NCBI GenBank assembly: GCA_017442535.1
Contig: JAFRZL010000043.1
Location: forward strand, 1-44,595
Direction: 5' to 3'
DNA: 44,595 nucleotides
Source of the DNA: Bacillota bacterium
Lineage (GTDB): Bacteria; Bacillota; Clostridia; Lachnospirales; Bianqueaceae
Below the pieces are notes generated by a model. That model was not told the origin of the DNA. It saw only the letters and a program-made list of their open reading frames with translations, and did no database searches. How positions within the stretch are numbered: position 1 is the stretch's first letter; every line of letters starts with the position of its first letter. The translations under genes were made by a program, and so were the position numbers. Positions 6,709 through 17,254 of the stretch are shown piece after piece.

Positions 6709-8367
6709 CTACTCTGGAAATTCAAGATCTAAATAAGTTTGACATGCTGTTTTTAGTTTAATTAAATTATATTGATGAGCCCATAGTTCACCAGAAAAAA
6801 TACTTTTAATCGCATCCCATCCTAAATCGGCAATGTATCTTCCAACAGTTCCTTCTTCGCAATATACTGTTAAATATGCAACGGCTGTAACAAACTCGGG
6901 TGGAAGGTCGTATCTACTCTTTGCTTCATAAGCCGCCGCAAAGTAATCTGTTATATATCCAGCCATATAATCCAACAGCTCATCTAAATCAGCCACTTTT
7001 CTAAAGATATTTAAGCATTCTTCTTTATATGTTTCAAATAATGTGCTATCATCAGAAACAGTGATTTCTTTTTCAAATGGCGGTAGATCTATGTCAGGGA
7101 ATAACATGTAATTAATCGTTAATGGATTCTCAGGTATTGTCACATTAAAATCATAATCAAGCAACGTTCTCCAGTCTTTTGTATAGGCTAAAGCATAAAA
7201 GCTGTGACAAATTCCTATTCCATTTAAAATGGAAACTGATTCACTACGAAGAGTATTATCTAAGACATAATTAAAGCGCATATATCCGGAAACATCCTCG
7301 TTTGCCGTAAAGTAAAAATCCACTGTTTTATTATAGTTGTCGATATATGTCCCGTCAAACTGAATGCCTAAGTCTTTTTGCAAGAGAGTGTCCTCATCAT
7401 ATCTAAAATAATCGATAACAACATCTACTATTTTCTCATTTCCAGTTATTTTGAGTTCATTAAACGAAAAAGTAATCTCTTCTTCCGTTACAGAAAAAGG
7501 CCTATTACCAGCATATTTCTTACCCGATTCTCCTACTAGTGAAAAAAACAAAACTCCGGATACTCCTCCCGTATTCTTAACATGAAAAACTACTTTATCT
7601 TCTTCAATATCTACGTAAGAGATATACAAGTCTCGAAGTTGAGGATACTCATTTAACATCACCCCAAGAGGGACCAAATAATCAGAAGTAACTTCTTCAA
7701 TGCTCTCGGCTGCAGTCCCATTATCGTAAACACAAATCCCATTGATTAAAGAAACAAAACTTGGATTCCTAAGGTCATTTTTATTTGCGTAGAGCAATGT
7801 GCCGAAAAACCAGTCTGGTCCAACAACCTGGAAATCAAATCTTGTTAATGGTGCTTGTCCATCTTGTTCCTTTCTAATATTTGAAACTGTTATAACAAAG
7901 TCTGAAGATACTAACGCACTTACTTTCTCATCGTACTCAGCTTTAGTCATATAACCTGGCTTAAGTCCTTCCACAGATCCTGATATCTCCCCCTCAATGA
8001 GCTGAATATTGGAAATTTGCTTCATTACCTCTAGATTGACTGACCAAGTAATTTTCACTTTATCTCCATTTTTGAGCTTTCCATTGTTTTCAATTTGATA
8101 CGACAACGCTTTTGAAAAGACATGTTCAAAAACACTATCCGACGTAATCGATTTATCCTTGACTATTATCTTAGATGAATAATCCTTTTTCAGCCGATCA
8201 TAGTCAACAACCAGTTCAGCTGCGCCTGCTCCTTCGAAGCCATTATATTTTATGGCGATGTATTCTTTAACGGGAATAATTACTGTTTTTTCTGAACAAC
8301 CCACAATCAAGATCTCACTAATTACTAAAACAAATAGTATAACATAATACTTCCAACTTTTCTCCAT
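6709..8367 (-). CDS. Putative lipoprotein with GYDG-like repeats, unknown function
   Basis: A 552-residue predicted lipoprotein. ATG 8367 has AGGAG nine bases upstream and starts a clear type II signal peptide: charged MEKSWK, hydrophobic core, and lipobox IVGC at residues 21-24. The next region (KYNGFEGAGAAELVVDYD, then KNGDKVKITW) resembles an uncharacterised extracytoplasmic domain found in many clostridial zinc-ribbon and lipoprotein families; I cannot name its function. The rest has beta-rich segments and ends in a helical stretch. The gene is visibly more AT-rich than its neighbours. A longer reading from 8469 overlaps the predicted promoter and lacks a ribosome site, so I rejected it. 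It probably sits on the outer face of the membrane. Confidence 0.75.
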   Translation of the reverse strand: MEKSWKYYVILFVLVISEILIVGCSEKTVIIPVKEYIAIKYNGFEGAGAAELVVDYDRLKKDYSSKIIVKDKSITSDSVFEHVFSKALSYQIENNGKLKNGDKVKITWSVNLEVMKQISNIQLIEGEISGSVEGLKPGYMTKAEYDEKVSALVSSDFVITVSNIRKEQDGQAPLTRFDFQVVGPDWFFGTLLYANKNDLRNPSFVSLINGICVYDNGTAAESIEEVTSDYLVPLGVMLNEYPQLRDLYISYVDIEEDKVVFHVKNTGGVSGVLFFSLVGESGKKYAGNRPFSVTEEEITFSFNELKITGNEKIVDVVIDYFRYDEDTLLQKDLGIQFDGTYIDNYNKTVDFYFTANEDVSGYMRFNYVLDNTLRSESVSILNGIGICHSFYALAYTKDWRTLLDYDFNVTIPENPLTINYMLFPDIDLPPFEKEITVSDDSTLFETYKEECLNIFRKVADLDELLDYMAGYITDYFAAAYEAKSRYDLPPEFVTAVAYLTVYCEEGTVGRYIADLGWDAIKSIFSGELWAHQYNLIKLKTACQTYLDLEFPE

Positions 8368-8469
8368 TGTAGAGTTCTCCTTTCGAGTTTTCTCATTCCA
8401 GCATACTAGCAGTATTCTCTTTCTAACAGTATTGATTACGTTCTTTTCCCCTTCAAGATTATGGTCCAT

Positions 8470-8498
8470 ATTATGTCATTAAACTATCATTTTATCAA
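8470..8498 (-). promoter_or_regulatory. Promoter of the lipoprotein gene
   Basis: TTGATA (8493-8498) and CATAAT (8470-8475) on the minus strand, 17-bp spacer. This predicts a leader of about 95 bases before the ATG at 8367. The rest of the gene-free stretch 8368-8759 is AT-rich and shows nothing else I can support. Confidence 0.6.
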
Positions 8499-8759
8499 CA
8501 TTCGTGCTAGGTCTAAAAATATGTACATTCCTAACTTCATAGGTTCTTGACTACTTGACCTAGAAAAAGAGAATAGCTAACAAATCAATCAATTATTATA
8601 CTACAACACTTCTCATTACTTGTCAAGCCAGAATCCGGTCTCGATAGTCCTTTTTTTGTTAACGTAATCTTGTTCATTATATTTCCTTGAGCTCAAAATT
8701 CTTTCTCATCGATCATCGATTTCTCTAAAGCTGTCGAATATCATTTTCAAATATACTAA

Positions 8760-9053
8760 AACCATCTTATCTCATTCAACAAGCTGATTGGCTGGAGACT
8801 GCTTGGCTTTTTCATTACGCTCATTACGATAGGAATCTGTGCTCCATGGGCATTCTGCATGGTCTATCGTTGGGAAGCGAAACATACTGTAATCAATGGA
8901 AAGCGCCTGGTTTTCGATGGTAAAGCAATCCAGCTTTGGGATAAATGGCTTCTTTGGCTTTTGCTTACACTGATTACTTTAGGCATTTATGGACTATGGG
9001 TGGGCATTAAGGTCAAAAAGTGGAAGATCAAGCATACTCATTTTGCAGAGTAA
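8760..9053 (+). pseudogene. 5'-truncated small membrane-protein gene (two half-repeats)
   Basis: An open frame from 8760 to the stop at 9053 encodes two similar membrane half-units: LLGFFITLITIGICAPWAF followed by YRWEAKHT, then LLWLLLTLITLGIYGLWVG followed by KKWKIKHT. Related clostridial proteins carry this pair at the C-terminus, often after a zinc-ribbon or other N-terminal part. No start codon with ribosome site precedes the first half-unit: the frame is closed by TAA at 8757, and the first ATG (8859) lies inside the second half. The gene is therefore probably the surviving 3' part of a longer one. Translation from 8859 would give only 64 residues. Neighbouring AT-rich DNA fits decay or transfer. 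Confidence 0.6.
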
Positions 9054-9066
9054 TTCATGTTCAATT

Positions 9067-9092
9067 AAGCGCCGCTTGTCGGCGTTTTTTCT
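9067..9092 (+). terminator. Rho-independent terminator
   Basis: Stem CGCCG-CTTGT-CGGCG (9070-9084) followed by six T residues, extended by A/T pairs at the base. It immediately follows the truncated membrane-protein gene, suggesting that gene was once transcribed and isolating the fructoside operon downstream. Confidence 0.8.
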
Positions 9093-9199
9093 TTCGTTCC
9101 ACTTTCAGTTTACGGTTCAATCAACCTGTATTATGTACTGTTCTTTGCTCCTCCGCTTCTATTGAAACAAAAATAACAGTACCCAAACTCCCCATTCTA

Positions 9200-9231
9200 T
9201 GGTATAATACCTTTGAGATGAAGTGTTCATC
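9200..9231 (+). promoter_or_regulatory. Promoter and candidate operator of the fructoside operon
   Basis: An extended -10 (TGG-TATAAT, TATAAT at 9203-9208) lacks a good -35 box. Nine bases after it is a perfect inverted repeat, GATGAA-GTG-TTCATC (9217-9231), which would cover the transcription start. The combination suggests control by a DNA-binding repressor or activator; no regulator gene is adjacent. The ribosome site GGGGAGA lies further down at 9243-9249. Confidence 0.55.
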
Positions 9232-9256
9232 CTACCACAATTGGGGAGATCAAACT

Positions 9257-10738
9257 ATGAAAGACCATTTACAGGAAGCTCGGGACTTTGAGCAGAAATA
9301 TCTGCCTTCGGTTTCTCCTGAGATTTTGCCCAGGTTCCATGTTACGGCGGGCGTGGGCTGGATCAATGACCCGAACGGGTTCAGCGTATATAAGGGTGAG
9401 TATCACCTGTTCTTTCAGTACTATCCGTATGCGACCAAGTGGGGGCCGATGCACTGGGGACATGTTAAGACGCGGGATTTTATTCACTGGGAACGGCTGC
9501 CCGCAGCGCTTGCGCCTGATGAAAAGTATGACGCGGACGGGTGTTTCTCCGGGAGCGCGATCGAGCTGCCGGATGGGCGTCATCTGCTGATGTACACGGG
9601 AACGCGGAATGTTCGACGCACCAATGGCGTGGTCAATACGTATCAGACGCAGTGCCTTGCCGTCGGAGACGGACTGAATTATCATAAATACGAAGGTAAT
9701 CCGGTCCTGGGGGCGGCGGATCTGTCCGAGGGCGGCAGTCCGACCGATTTCCGCGATCCCAGGATTTGGTATGATGAAGGCAGATACTGGGCGGTCGTGG
9801 GCAACCGGCCCGCGGACGGCAGCGGATCGATCCTACTGTTTGAAAGCGAAGACGCATTCCACTGGCATTTCTGTTCGGTGCTCGCCTCCTGCCATAATCA
9901 ATACGGGCGCATGTGGGAATGCCCCGACTTTTTCGAACTGGAAGAGAAACATGTGCTGCTCACGAGTCCGCAGGATATGACTGCGATCGGACTGGAATTT
10001 CACCCCGGGAACAGCACACTTTGCCTGATCGGTACATATGACCGTGAGGCAAGGCATCTGATGCGTGAAAATGTGCAGGCCATTGATTACGGGACGGATT
10101 TTTACGCGCCGCAGACGGTGCTGACGCCGGACGGCCGCAGAGTGATGATCGCATGGATGCAGAGCTGGGAATCGTCCAGCTGTACGCTTAAGAGCCTGCC
10201 GTTCTTTGGCCAGATGACTGTCCCGCGCGAGCTGCATGTGATCAACGGCCGGCTGTATCAGACGCCAGTCCGCGAACTGCTTGATCAGCGCGGCGTCCGG
10301 ATCCATTACAACAATGTCCTCATCTCCGGCGAAACCAATCTGCAGGGGATCAGGGGCCGCTGTCTGGATATGACGGTCACGGTACGGCCACAGTCCAGGA
10401 CCAATCCGTACCGGTACTTCCGGCTGCAGCTTGCCAAAGACGGTGAGCATGTCACGGTGATCCGGCACAAGCCTGAAAACAATACGATCCGCGTGGACCG
10501 CAGCCGCAGCGGTTTTCCGCATGATATCGTCAATGTACGCGATATTCCGATCAGCCCGGGCCGTGATGAATTAAAGCTGCGTATCATCCTGGACCGATAC
10601 AGCCTGGAGCTCTTTATCAATGACGGCGAACAGGCCGCGTCCTTTGTGATCTATACGCCGGAGAGCGCGTCTTCGATCACTTTTTCCGCGGATGATGCCG
10701 CGATGATCGATGTTGAGAAATATGATCTGGAGGTATGA
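9257..10738 (+). CDS. GH32 beta-fructosidase (sucrose-6-phosphate hydrolase type)
   Basis: A 493-residue family 32 glycoside hydrolase that cleaves beta-fructosides. All three signature blocks are present: WINDPNG at 35-41 (nucleophile D38), FRDP around D167, and ECPD with acid/base E221. The five-bladed propeller is followed by the C-terminal beta-sandwich ending near SLELFINDGEQAASFVIY. There is no signal peptide, so it acts in the cytoplasm on sucrose, sucrose-6-phosphate or short fructans. ATG 9257 has GGGGAGA upstream; the frame stays open upstream to 9020 but that part is not GH32-like. It overlaps the fructokinase gene by four bases (ATGA), which implies one transcript and a sucrose/fructan to fructose-phosphate route. 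Confidence 0.93.
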   Translation: MKDHLQEARDFEQKYLPSVSPEILPRFHVTAGVGWINDPNGFSVYKGEYHLFFQYYPYATKWGPMHWGHVKTRDFIHWERLPAALAPDEKYDADGCFSGSAIELPDGRHLLMYTGTRNVRRTNGVVNTYQTQCLAVGDGLNYHKYEGNPVLGAADLSEGGSPTDFRDPRIWYDEGRYWAVVGNRPADGSGSILLFESEDAFHWHFCSVLASCHNQYGRMWECPDFFELEEKHVLLTSPQDMTAIGLEFHPGNSTLCLIGTYDREARHLMRENVQAIDYGTDFYAPQTVLTPDGRRVMIAWMQSWESSSCTLKSLPFFGQMTVPRELHVINGRLYQTPVRELLDQRGVRIHYNNVLISGETNLQGIRGRCLDMTVTVRPQSRTNPYRYFRLQLAKDGEHVTVIRHKPENNTIRVDRSRSGFPHDIVNVRDIPISPGRDELKLRIILDRYSLELFINDGEQAASFVIYTPESASSITFSADDAAMIDVEKYDLEV

Positions 10739-11706
10739 ATATGAATCTGTCTTTTGATGTCGTCGCATTGGGCGAGCTGCTGATTGATTTTACGGAAGCC
10801 GGGCTGAGCGAACAGGGCAATCCTCTGTTTGAGGCCAATCCCGGAGGCGCCCCCTGTAATGTTCTTGCCATGCTGAACAAGCTCGGCCGCCGCTGCGCCT
10901 TTGTCGGCAAAGTCGGGCGCGATATGTTTGGTGATCAGCTGCGCCGGATCGTACAGGAAGCCAGTATCTGCACCGATGCTCTGATGACCGAGCCGGCTGT
11001 GCATACGACCCTTGCCTTTGTCCACAAAACGGCCTCGGGCGACCGCGATTTTTCTTTCTATCGCAATCCCGGCGCGGACATGATGATCACGGAGGAGGAC
11101 CTGCCCCTTTCCATGCTGCAGAACACGCGCATCTTCCATTTTGGCACCCTATCCATGACTCATCCCGGGAACCGCGCGGCCACTAAAGCCGCCGTCCGTG
11201 TGGCCAAAGAAAGCGGTGCAATCATCTCTTTCGACCCGAACCTCCGCCCTCCTCTCTGGGAGTCGCTTGACGAGGCCAAAGAGCAGATCCTCTGGGGGCT
11301 CAGCGTCTGTGATGTGGTCAAAATCGCGGACAACGAGATCGAATTCCTGACCGGATGTACTGATTTTGATGAAGCCGTTGCAAAGCTGACCTCGGCAGGG
11401 CCCCATCCGACCATGATCAATGTCACCGCCGGGCCTGATGGCAGCATCAGCTATTACCATGGCCATCGTGTCTTTGTCCCGGCCTTCCTCCTCGGAGGCA
11501 CGATCGAGACCACGGGCGCCGGTGACACCTTCTGCGCCTGCGTCCTGCACCATGTGCTGAAATATGGTCTGGACAACTTCACCCCGGAACGCCTGGAGGA
11601 GATGCTCCGCTTTGCCAATGCCGCTGCCTATCTGGTGACCACCAAGAAGGGCGCCATCCGCTCCATGCCCGATGTGGAAGATGTCGAACGTGTTTTATTG
11701 GCTTGA
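10735..11706 (+). CDS. scrK: Fructokinase (PfkB family)
   Basis: A 323-residue ribokinase/PfkB-family sugar kinase that phosphorylates fructose with ATP. It shows the N-terminal ALGELLIDF strand, the NPGGAPCNVLAMLNKLG substrate-side block, and the C-terminal TTGAGDTFCA signature with the catalytic Asp. Its length is standard for the family. Translation starts at ATG 10735 overlapping the GH32 stop; a second in-frame ATG follows at 10741. The partner GH32 enzyme releases fructose, so fructokinase is the natural assignment. The symbol is given by context and family resemblance. A strong terminator follows. Confidence 0.88.
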   Translation: MNMNLSFDVVALGELLIDFTEAGLSEQGNPLFEANPGGAPCNVLAMLNKLGRRCAFVGKVGRDMFGDQLRRIVQEASICTDALMTEPAVHTTLAFVHKTASGDRDFSFYRNPGADMMITEEDLPLSMLQNTRIFHFGTLSMTHPGNRAATKAAVRVAKESGAIISFDPNLRPPLWESLDEAKEQILWGLSVCDVVKIADNEIEFLTGCTDFDEAVAKLTSAGPHPTMINVTAGPDGSISYYHGHRVFVPAFLLGGTIETTGAGDTFCACVLHHVLKYGLDNFTPERLEEMLRFANAAAYLVTTKKGAIRSMPDVEDVERVLLA

Positions 11707-11729
11707 GTCGCCAATCTGTATTTTAGAAT

Positions 11730-11757
11730 AATATCCCGGTTACATCCGGGATATTTT
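11730..11757 (+). terminator. Terminator of the GH32-fructokinase operon
   Basis: A perfect ten-bp stem, AATATCCCGG and CCGGGATATT (11730-11739 and 11746-11755), loop TTACAT, ending in a short T run. Confidence 0.85.
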
Positions 11758-11788
11758 AATACTCGTATTCCGGAAACAAACTTTATTC

Positions 11789-13380
<1,592 letters not shown>

Positions 13381-13403
13381 CCCCTTCTCTCCTGTCTTTT
13401 AAC

Positions 13404-13416
13404 GCAGCATCGCTGC
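13404..13416 (+). other. Small hairpin between GH1 and PTS genes
   Basis: GCAGC-ATC-GCTGC lies just before the PTS gene ribosome site (AAAGGA). It has no T-tract, so it is more likely an mRNA stability or processing element than a terminator. Function unproven. Confidence 0.4.
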
Positions 13417-13429
13417 AGAAAGGAATTAT

Positions 13430-15349
13430 ATGGATAACAAAACCCTTGCCGGCAAAATTATAGAGCTTGTCGGCGGCAAAGAAAACGTCATCGGCGTCGT
13501 GCACTGCGTGACCCGCCTCCGCTTCACTCTGAAAGACGAGTCACTTGCTAAGACGGATGCGCTCAAAAAGATCCCCGGAATCCTCTCGGTTGTAAGCGGC
13601 GGAGGCCAGTATCAGATCGTCATCGGCCCGGAAGTGCCTCAGGTCTATCAGGAAGTCATCTCCGCGGGCGGCTTTGAAGCTTCTGAAGCGATTTCAGATC
13701 CAGAAGCTGAAAAGGCTGATAAGCGTTCGCGCCTCAGTAAAATTCTGGAAGGCATTGCGAGCATCTTCCAGCCCATCATCCCGGCTATTACCGGAGCCGG
13801 TCTTCTGAAAGCCCTGATGGCCCTCTTCTCCGCCTTTGGCGTCCTCAAGAGCGGCACCCAGACTTATATCATTCTGAACGCCATGGCGGACGCGGCCTTC
13901 TATTTCATGCCGATCCTCCTGGCCCAATCCTGTGCGCGCAAGTTCAAATGCAATCAGGGTACGGCCATGGCTCTGGCCGGCATTCTCGTCTATCCCGCCT
14001 TTATCTCTCTTCTGGGCGGAGAAGATCCGGTCAAATTCCTGAGCTTTATCCCCATCACCAAAGCGACATACACTTCCTCCGTCATTCCCATCATCCTGGG
14101 CGTATGGTTTATGTCCTACGTCGAGCACTTTATGCAGAAGATTTCGCCCAGAGCGATCAAATTCTTCTCGGTGCCGCTGGTGAGCCTGCTGATCGGCGGA
14201 ACCGTGACCATCGCCGTGCTCGGCCCGATCGGATCCTGGGTTTCCAATCTGATCAATGTATTCTTCAAGTGGCTCAATAATGTGGCTCCCTGGATCGTGC
14301 CCACCATTGTCGGTATCGCTAACCCGCTGCTCGTCATGACAGGCACGCATTATGGCCTGATACCGATCGGTACCAACAACCTGGCCACGTTGAAGTGGGA
14401 TACGGTTGTCGGCCCCGGTATGCTCGCATCCAATGTCGCTCAGGGCGCAGCCGGTTTTGCCGTAGGCCTCAGATCCAAGAATCCGGATACCAAGACGCAG
14501 GCGAGTTCTGCCGGTCTTACCGGTGTCCTCGGAATCACCGAGCCGGTACTCTACGGTGTTAACCTGAAGTTCACCTTCCCGCTGTACGCAGCCATGATCG
14601 GTGGCGGCGTGGGCGGTCTCTTCCTGGGCATCACCCGTGTTGCCCGTTTCGCAGGCGGTTCTCCCGGTCTGCTGGTTCTCCCCGCTTATATTCCCAATGA
14701 AGAAGTCCAGGCCCTCGGTTATACCATGAGCAATCTGGTCTTCGCGATCATCGGCGTTGTCATTGCGATGGTGGTTGCCTTCATCGCCAGCTTCATTCTC
14801 TTTGGCGTATGGGCCAAAAAAGGAAAATTACCGGCTGAAGAACTTGGTCTTGCTGCCGCTCCGGCTGCAGAAGAAGCCCCCGTTGTTCTGCCTGAAGTAG
14901 ATGATTCTGCGATCGTCGCATTCGCCGACGGACGCTTCATCGGTCATGAAGAACTTGACGACCCGATGTTCAAAGATGAAGCCATGGGGCAGACAGTTGC
15001 TATTGTTCCTACCGGCGATACCATTGTTTCACCGGCAAACGGTGTCCTTGAAATGGTCTTTGACACCGGTCACGCCTTTGGCGTCCGCATGGCTGACGGC
15101 ACCGGTCTTCTGATCCACATCGGTGTCGATACTGTCAGCATGGAAGGCAAAGGCTTTACCAAGCTAAAAACCCAGGGTGATCCCGTCCGCGCAGGTGAGC
15201 CCGTCATCAAGGTGGATTTCAACGCTGTCAAAGAAGCCGGTTATTCCACGCAGACCATGCTCGTCATCAACGAGCCTCTCGACGATGCCGAGCCCGTTCA
15301 GTTCATCGGTTTCGGCGCAGAAGTCAAAGCCGGACAGAAACTGAATTGA
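13430..15349 (+). CDS. PTS beta-glucoside transporter EIIBCA
   Basis: A 639-residue three-domain PTS permease of the glucose/beta-glucoside/sucrose family. The N-terminal EIIB has the phosphorylated cysteine in VVHCVTRLRF (C26). The EIIC membrane domain (about 105-465) includes TGTHYGLIPIGTNNL and GITEPVLYGVNLKF. An Ala/Pro/Glu-rich linker leads to EIIA, with H548 (TGHAFGV) and phospho-acceptor H563 (LLIHIGVDTV). It imports and phosphorylates a sugar using phosphate from HPr. Pairing with GH1 points to beta-glucosides; because sucrose permeases share this architecture and a GH32 operon lies upstream, dual use cannot be excluded. ATG 13430 has AAAGGA upstream. A bidirectional terminator follows. 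Confidence 0.92.
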   Translation: MDNKTLAGKIIELVGGKENVIGVVHCVTRLRFTLKDESLAKTDALKKIPGILSVVSGGGQYQIVIGPEVPQVYQEVISAGGFEASEAISDPEAEKADKRSRLSKILEGIASIFQPIIPAITGAGLLKALMALFSAFGVLKSGTQTYIILNAMADAAFYFMPILLAQSCARKFKCNQGTAMALAGILVYPAFISLLGGEDPVKFLSFIPITKATYTSSVIPIILGVWFMSYVEHFMQKISPRAIKFFSVPLVSLLIGGTVTIAVLGPIGSWVSNLINVFFKWLNNVAPWIVPTIVGIANPLLVMTGTHYGLIPIGTNNLATLKWDTVVGPGMLASNVAQGAAGFAVGLRSKNPDTKTQASSAGLTGVLGITEPVLYGVNLKFTFPLYAAMIGGGVGGLFLGITRVARFAGGSPGLLVLPAYIPNEEVQALGYTMSNLVFAIIGVVIAMVVAFIASFILFGVWAKKGKLPAEELGLAAAPAAEEAPVVLPEVDDSAIVAFADGRFIGHEELDDPMFKDEAMGQTVAIVPTGDTIVSPANGVLEMVFDTGHAFGVRMADGTGLLIHIGVDTVSMEGKGFTKLKTQGDPVRAGEPVIKVDFNAVKEAGYSTQTMLVINEPLDDAEPVQFIGFGAEVKAGQKLN

Positions 15350-15382
15350 ATCCAATGATAATTCCGGAACTTTCCTAAACGC

Positions 15383-15422
15383 AAAAACTCCGGTGCTGCC
15401 AATCGGCCGCACCGGAGTTTTT
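15383..15422. terminator. Bidirectional terminator
   Basis: A 14-bp stem, AAAAACTCCGGTGC paired with GCACCGGAGTTTTT, loop of 12 bases. T-tracts on both strands end the PTS operon and the convergent lipoprotein gene. Confidence 0.92.
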
Positions 15423-15457
15423 GTATGCCATGATCTTCCGTTAATCATCCGGAACCG

Positions 15458-17254
15458 TTACTTTCCGGAAGCACTGATCAATTTCTGGTTGACGCGGTTC
15501 AAGACCTCAGTGTAATACTGCAGCTCAGCCGTGGTCAGATCTTTTTCGCCAAGTTCTCCGAACTTCTCTGTAAAATCAGCGTATTTGCTCATCATTTCGC
15601 CATATTTGGCCAGAGCATTCAAATCCGTCGTATCCAGGTTATTAATGAAATCAATGTAGGTGTCCATAAAGGACTCGTATTCATCGATCGCTGCTTTGAC
15701 TTCCGGCCTTATCACTGATTCGGAGACAGATTCTGTCTGGGAGGAACTTTCCGCTGAAGACTTATCCTCAGGTTTGGAGCTTTCTTCATTCAAATCTATC
15801 TTAATGGTAAACTGGTCTATATCTTTATACTTTTCATCTCTGAGTTTCAGAGAGAATTCTACGTCTGTGATATCTTCTACAACTGATATTTTATTTTTTT
15901 CAAGCCCGCTTTCCCACAGTTTGACCTTAAACAATTGATTCTGTTCAGGAATGATATGCGTTGAGTAAATCGAATAGTCTATCATAAACCCATTAACGGA
16001 TAAGGAATTATATACATCTGAAATGCTTCTCTCTTTTTGGCCCAGATTGCTGACAATCAGCAAAACATACAGATCCGAACTGTATTCATAGTCATCCTCT
16101 GCAATCCCCATGAAGCGGATCAACATGTCATTCTGATTATAGACAACTTCTCCCTCCGAGGATGATTCAGACTTCCTTCCATCGATAATAACACTAACAG
16201 GTATTGCCGCTTCAGGTTCTTCCTCAGACTCTTTCTGAACAGAAATATTAAAACCGATCTGTGCGAATTCTTCTATGCCAAGCGGTTCCAGGAAATTGCT
16301 GTCGAGTACAGAATCCAGTTGAATATCAGTAATACATTTTTTACCCGCATTAATGCTTTCGTAAGACCAGGCTCCTGAGCTGACGAGTATTCCATTAATA
16401 GCAATGTCTCTGATTGCAATTTCATACAGTTCTTCTCCCTGATTGTCAAATTCAAGGAATAAAGTCTCCTCTTCATCAACATTTCTTATCAGGCACTCTG
16501 AAACAAGAGAGACATTTCCAGAATCCATGAGCACTGATTCTGAATTAAACTCCAATGTATATTCATATTCTGCCTGTAAAGCCGGATGTTTCATCGCATC
16601 GATAAAGCTGTCTTTCTCGAAATCATGTGTATCATAACATGAAGTCTTTATCTGTAAAGGTCCTGTATATACAGCATTTTTCTCTTTATCCTGGATCTGG
16701 AATCCGACTGTCAGTTCGGCAATTTCATTAATTCCATTGAGTTGAAGTGAACTATAATCATATTTCATGGTATCCGTCGCTTTTTTGCCACTCGTAACGG
16801 AAGTGCTCAAGTATCCGCCGGAAAACATATAATTGTTAACCGCATTACATGAATAGCCCCTGGTGCCGGCATAGAACTCAAGATCTTTTTCACTATTATT
16901 CTCAAAAAGTAATTCAAGCATCGCGCTGTAATTGCCGTATTCAAGGCCTGTTGCGGTTATTTTAACTCCATCTTGATCATACAGCACAGTTTCGGATATC
17001 ACCGGAGCTTTATTGAATACATCAAGAACTGTCGATTCCTGCTGTTTGGATTCCTCCTCGGAAGTGCTGGTTGATTCTTCTTTTGAGTTCTTTTCAGATT
17101 CTTTAGAACTCTCTTGTACGGATGTATCAATTCCGGAAATAATGCTGTTATTCCCATCAGACCTGCTCTGCTCGCGGCTGGATTCCTTCTGGCCGCATCC
17201 CATCATCGTACAGACAATCAGTACTGTCATCATCCAACTCATTAATTTCTTCAT
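15458..17254 (-). CDS. Putative lipoprotein with three beta-rich repeats and helical C-terminal domain
   Basis: A 598-residue predicted lipoprotein. From ATG 17254 (GGAGG upstream) it has MKKLMSW, a hydrophobic core and lipobox MMGC, then a Ser/Glu-rich linker of about 50 residues that probably spans the cell wall. The middle holds three diverged units of about 120 residues (starting near VLYDQDGVKITATGLEYG, YTLEFNSESVLM and VVYNQNDMLIRFMGI). A second Ser/Glu linker precedes a C-terminal helical domain from RPEVKAAIDEYESFMDTYI to ELQYYTEVLNRVNQKL, which I recall as an uncharacterised Firmicutes domain (DUF6591-like). The function is unknown. The Ser-rich linkers and AT-richer codons differ from neighbouring enzymes. 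Confidence 0.78.
   Translation of the reverse strand: MKKLMSWMMTVLIVCTMMGCGQKESSREQSRSDGNNSIISGIDTSVQESSKESEKNSKEESTSTSEEESKQQESTVLDVFNKAPVISETVLYDQDGVKITATGLEYGNYSAMLELLFENNSEKDLEFYAGTRGYSCNAVNNYMFSGGYLSTSVTSGKKATDTMKYDYSSLQLNGINEIAELTVGFQIQDKEKNAVYTGPLQIKTSCYDTHDFEKDSFIDAMKHPALQAEYEYTLEFNSESVLMDSGNVSLVSECLIRNVDEEETLFLEFDNQGEELYEIAIRDIAINGILVSSGAWSYESINAGKKCITDIQLDSVLDSNFLEPLGIEEFAQIGFNISVQKESEEEPEAAIPVSVIIDGRKSESSSEGEVVYNQNDMLIRFMGIAEDDYEYSSDLYVLLIVSNLGQKERSISDVYNSLSVNGFMIDYSIYSTHIIPEQNQLFKVKLWESGLEKNKISVVEDITDVEFSLKLRDEKYKDIDQFTIKIDLNEESSKPEDKSSAESSSQTESVSESVIRPEVKAAIDEYESFMDTYIDFINNLDTTDLNALAKYGEMMSKYADFTEKFGELGEKDLTTAELQYYTEVLNRVNQKLISASGK

Noticed and set aside
9020..9256. N-terminal extension of the GH32 protein
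   Set aside because: The extra 79 codons cross a terminator and the promoter, have no ribosome site and are not GH32-like.
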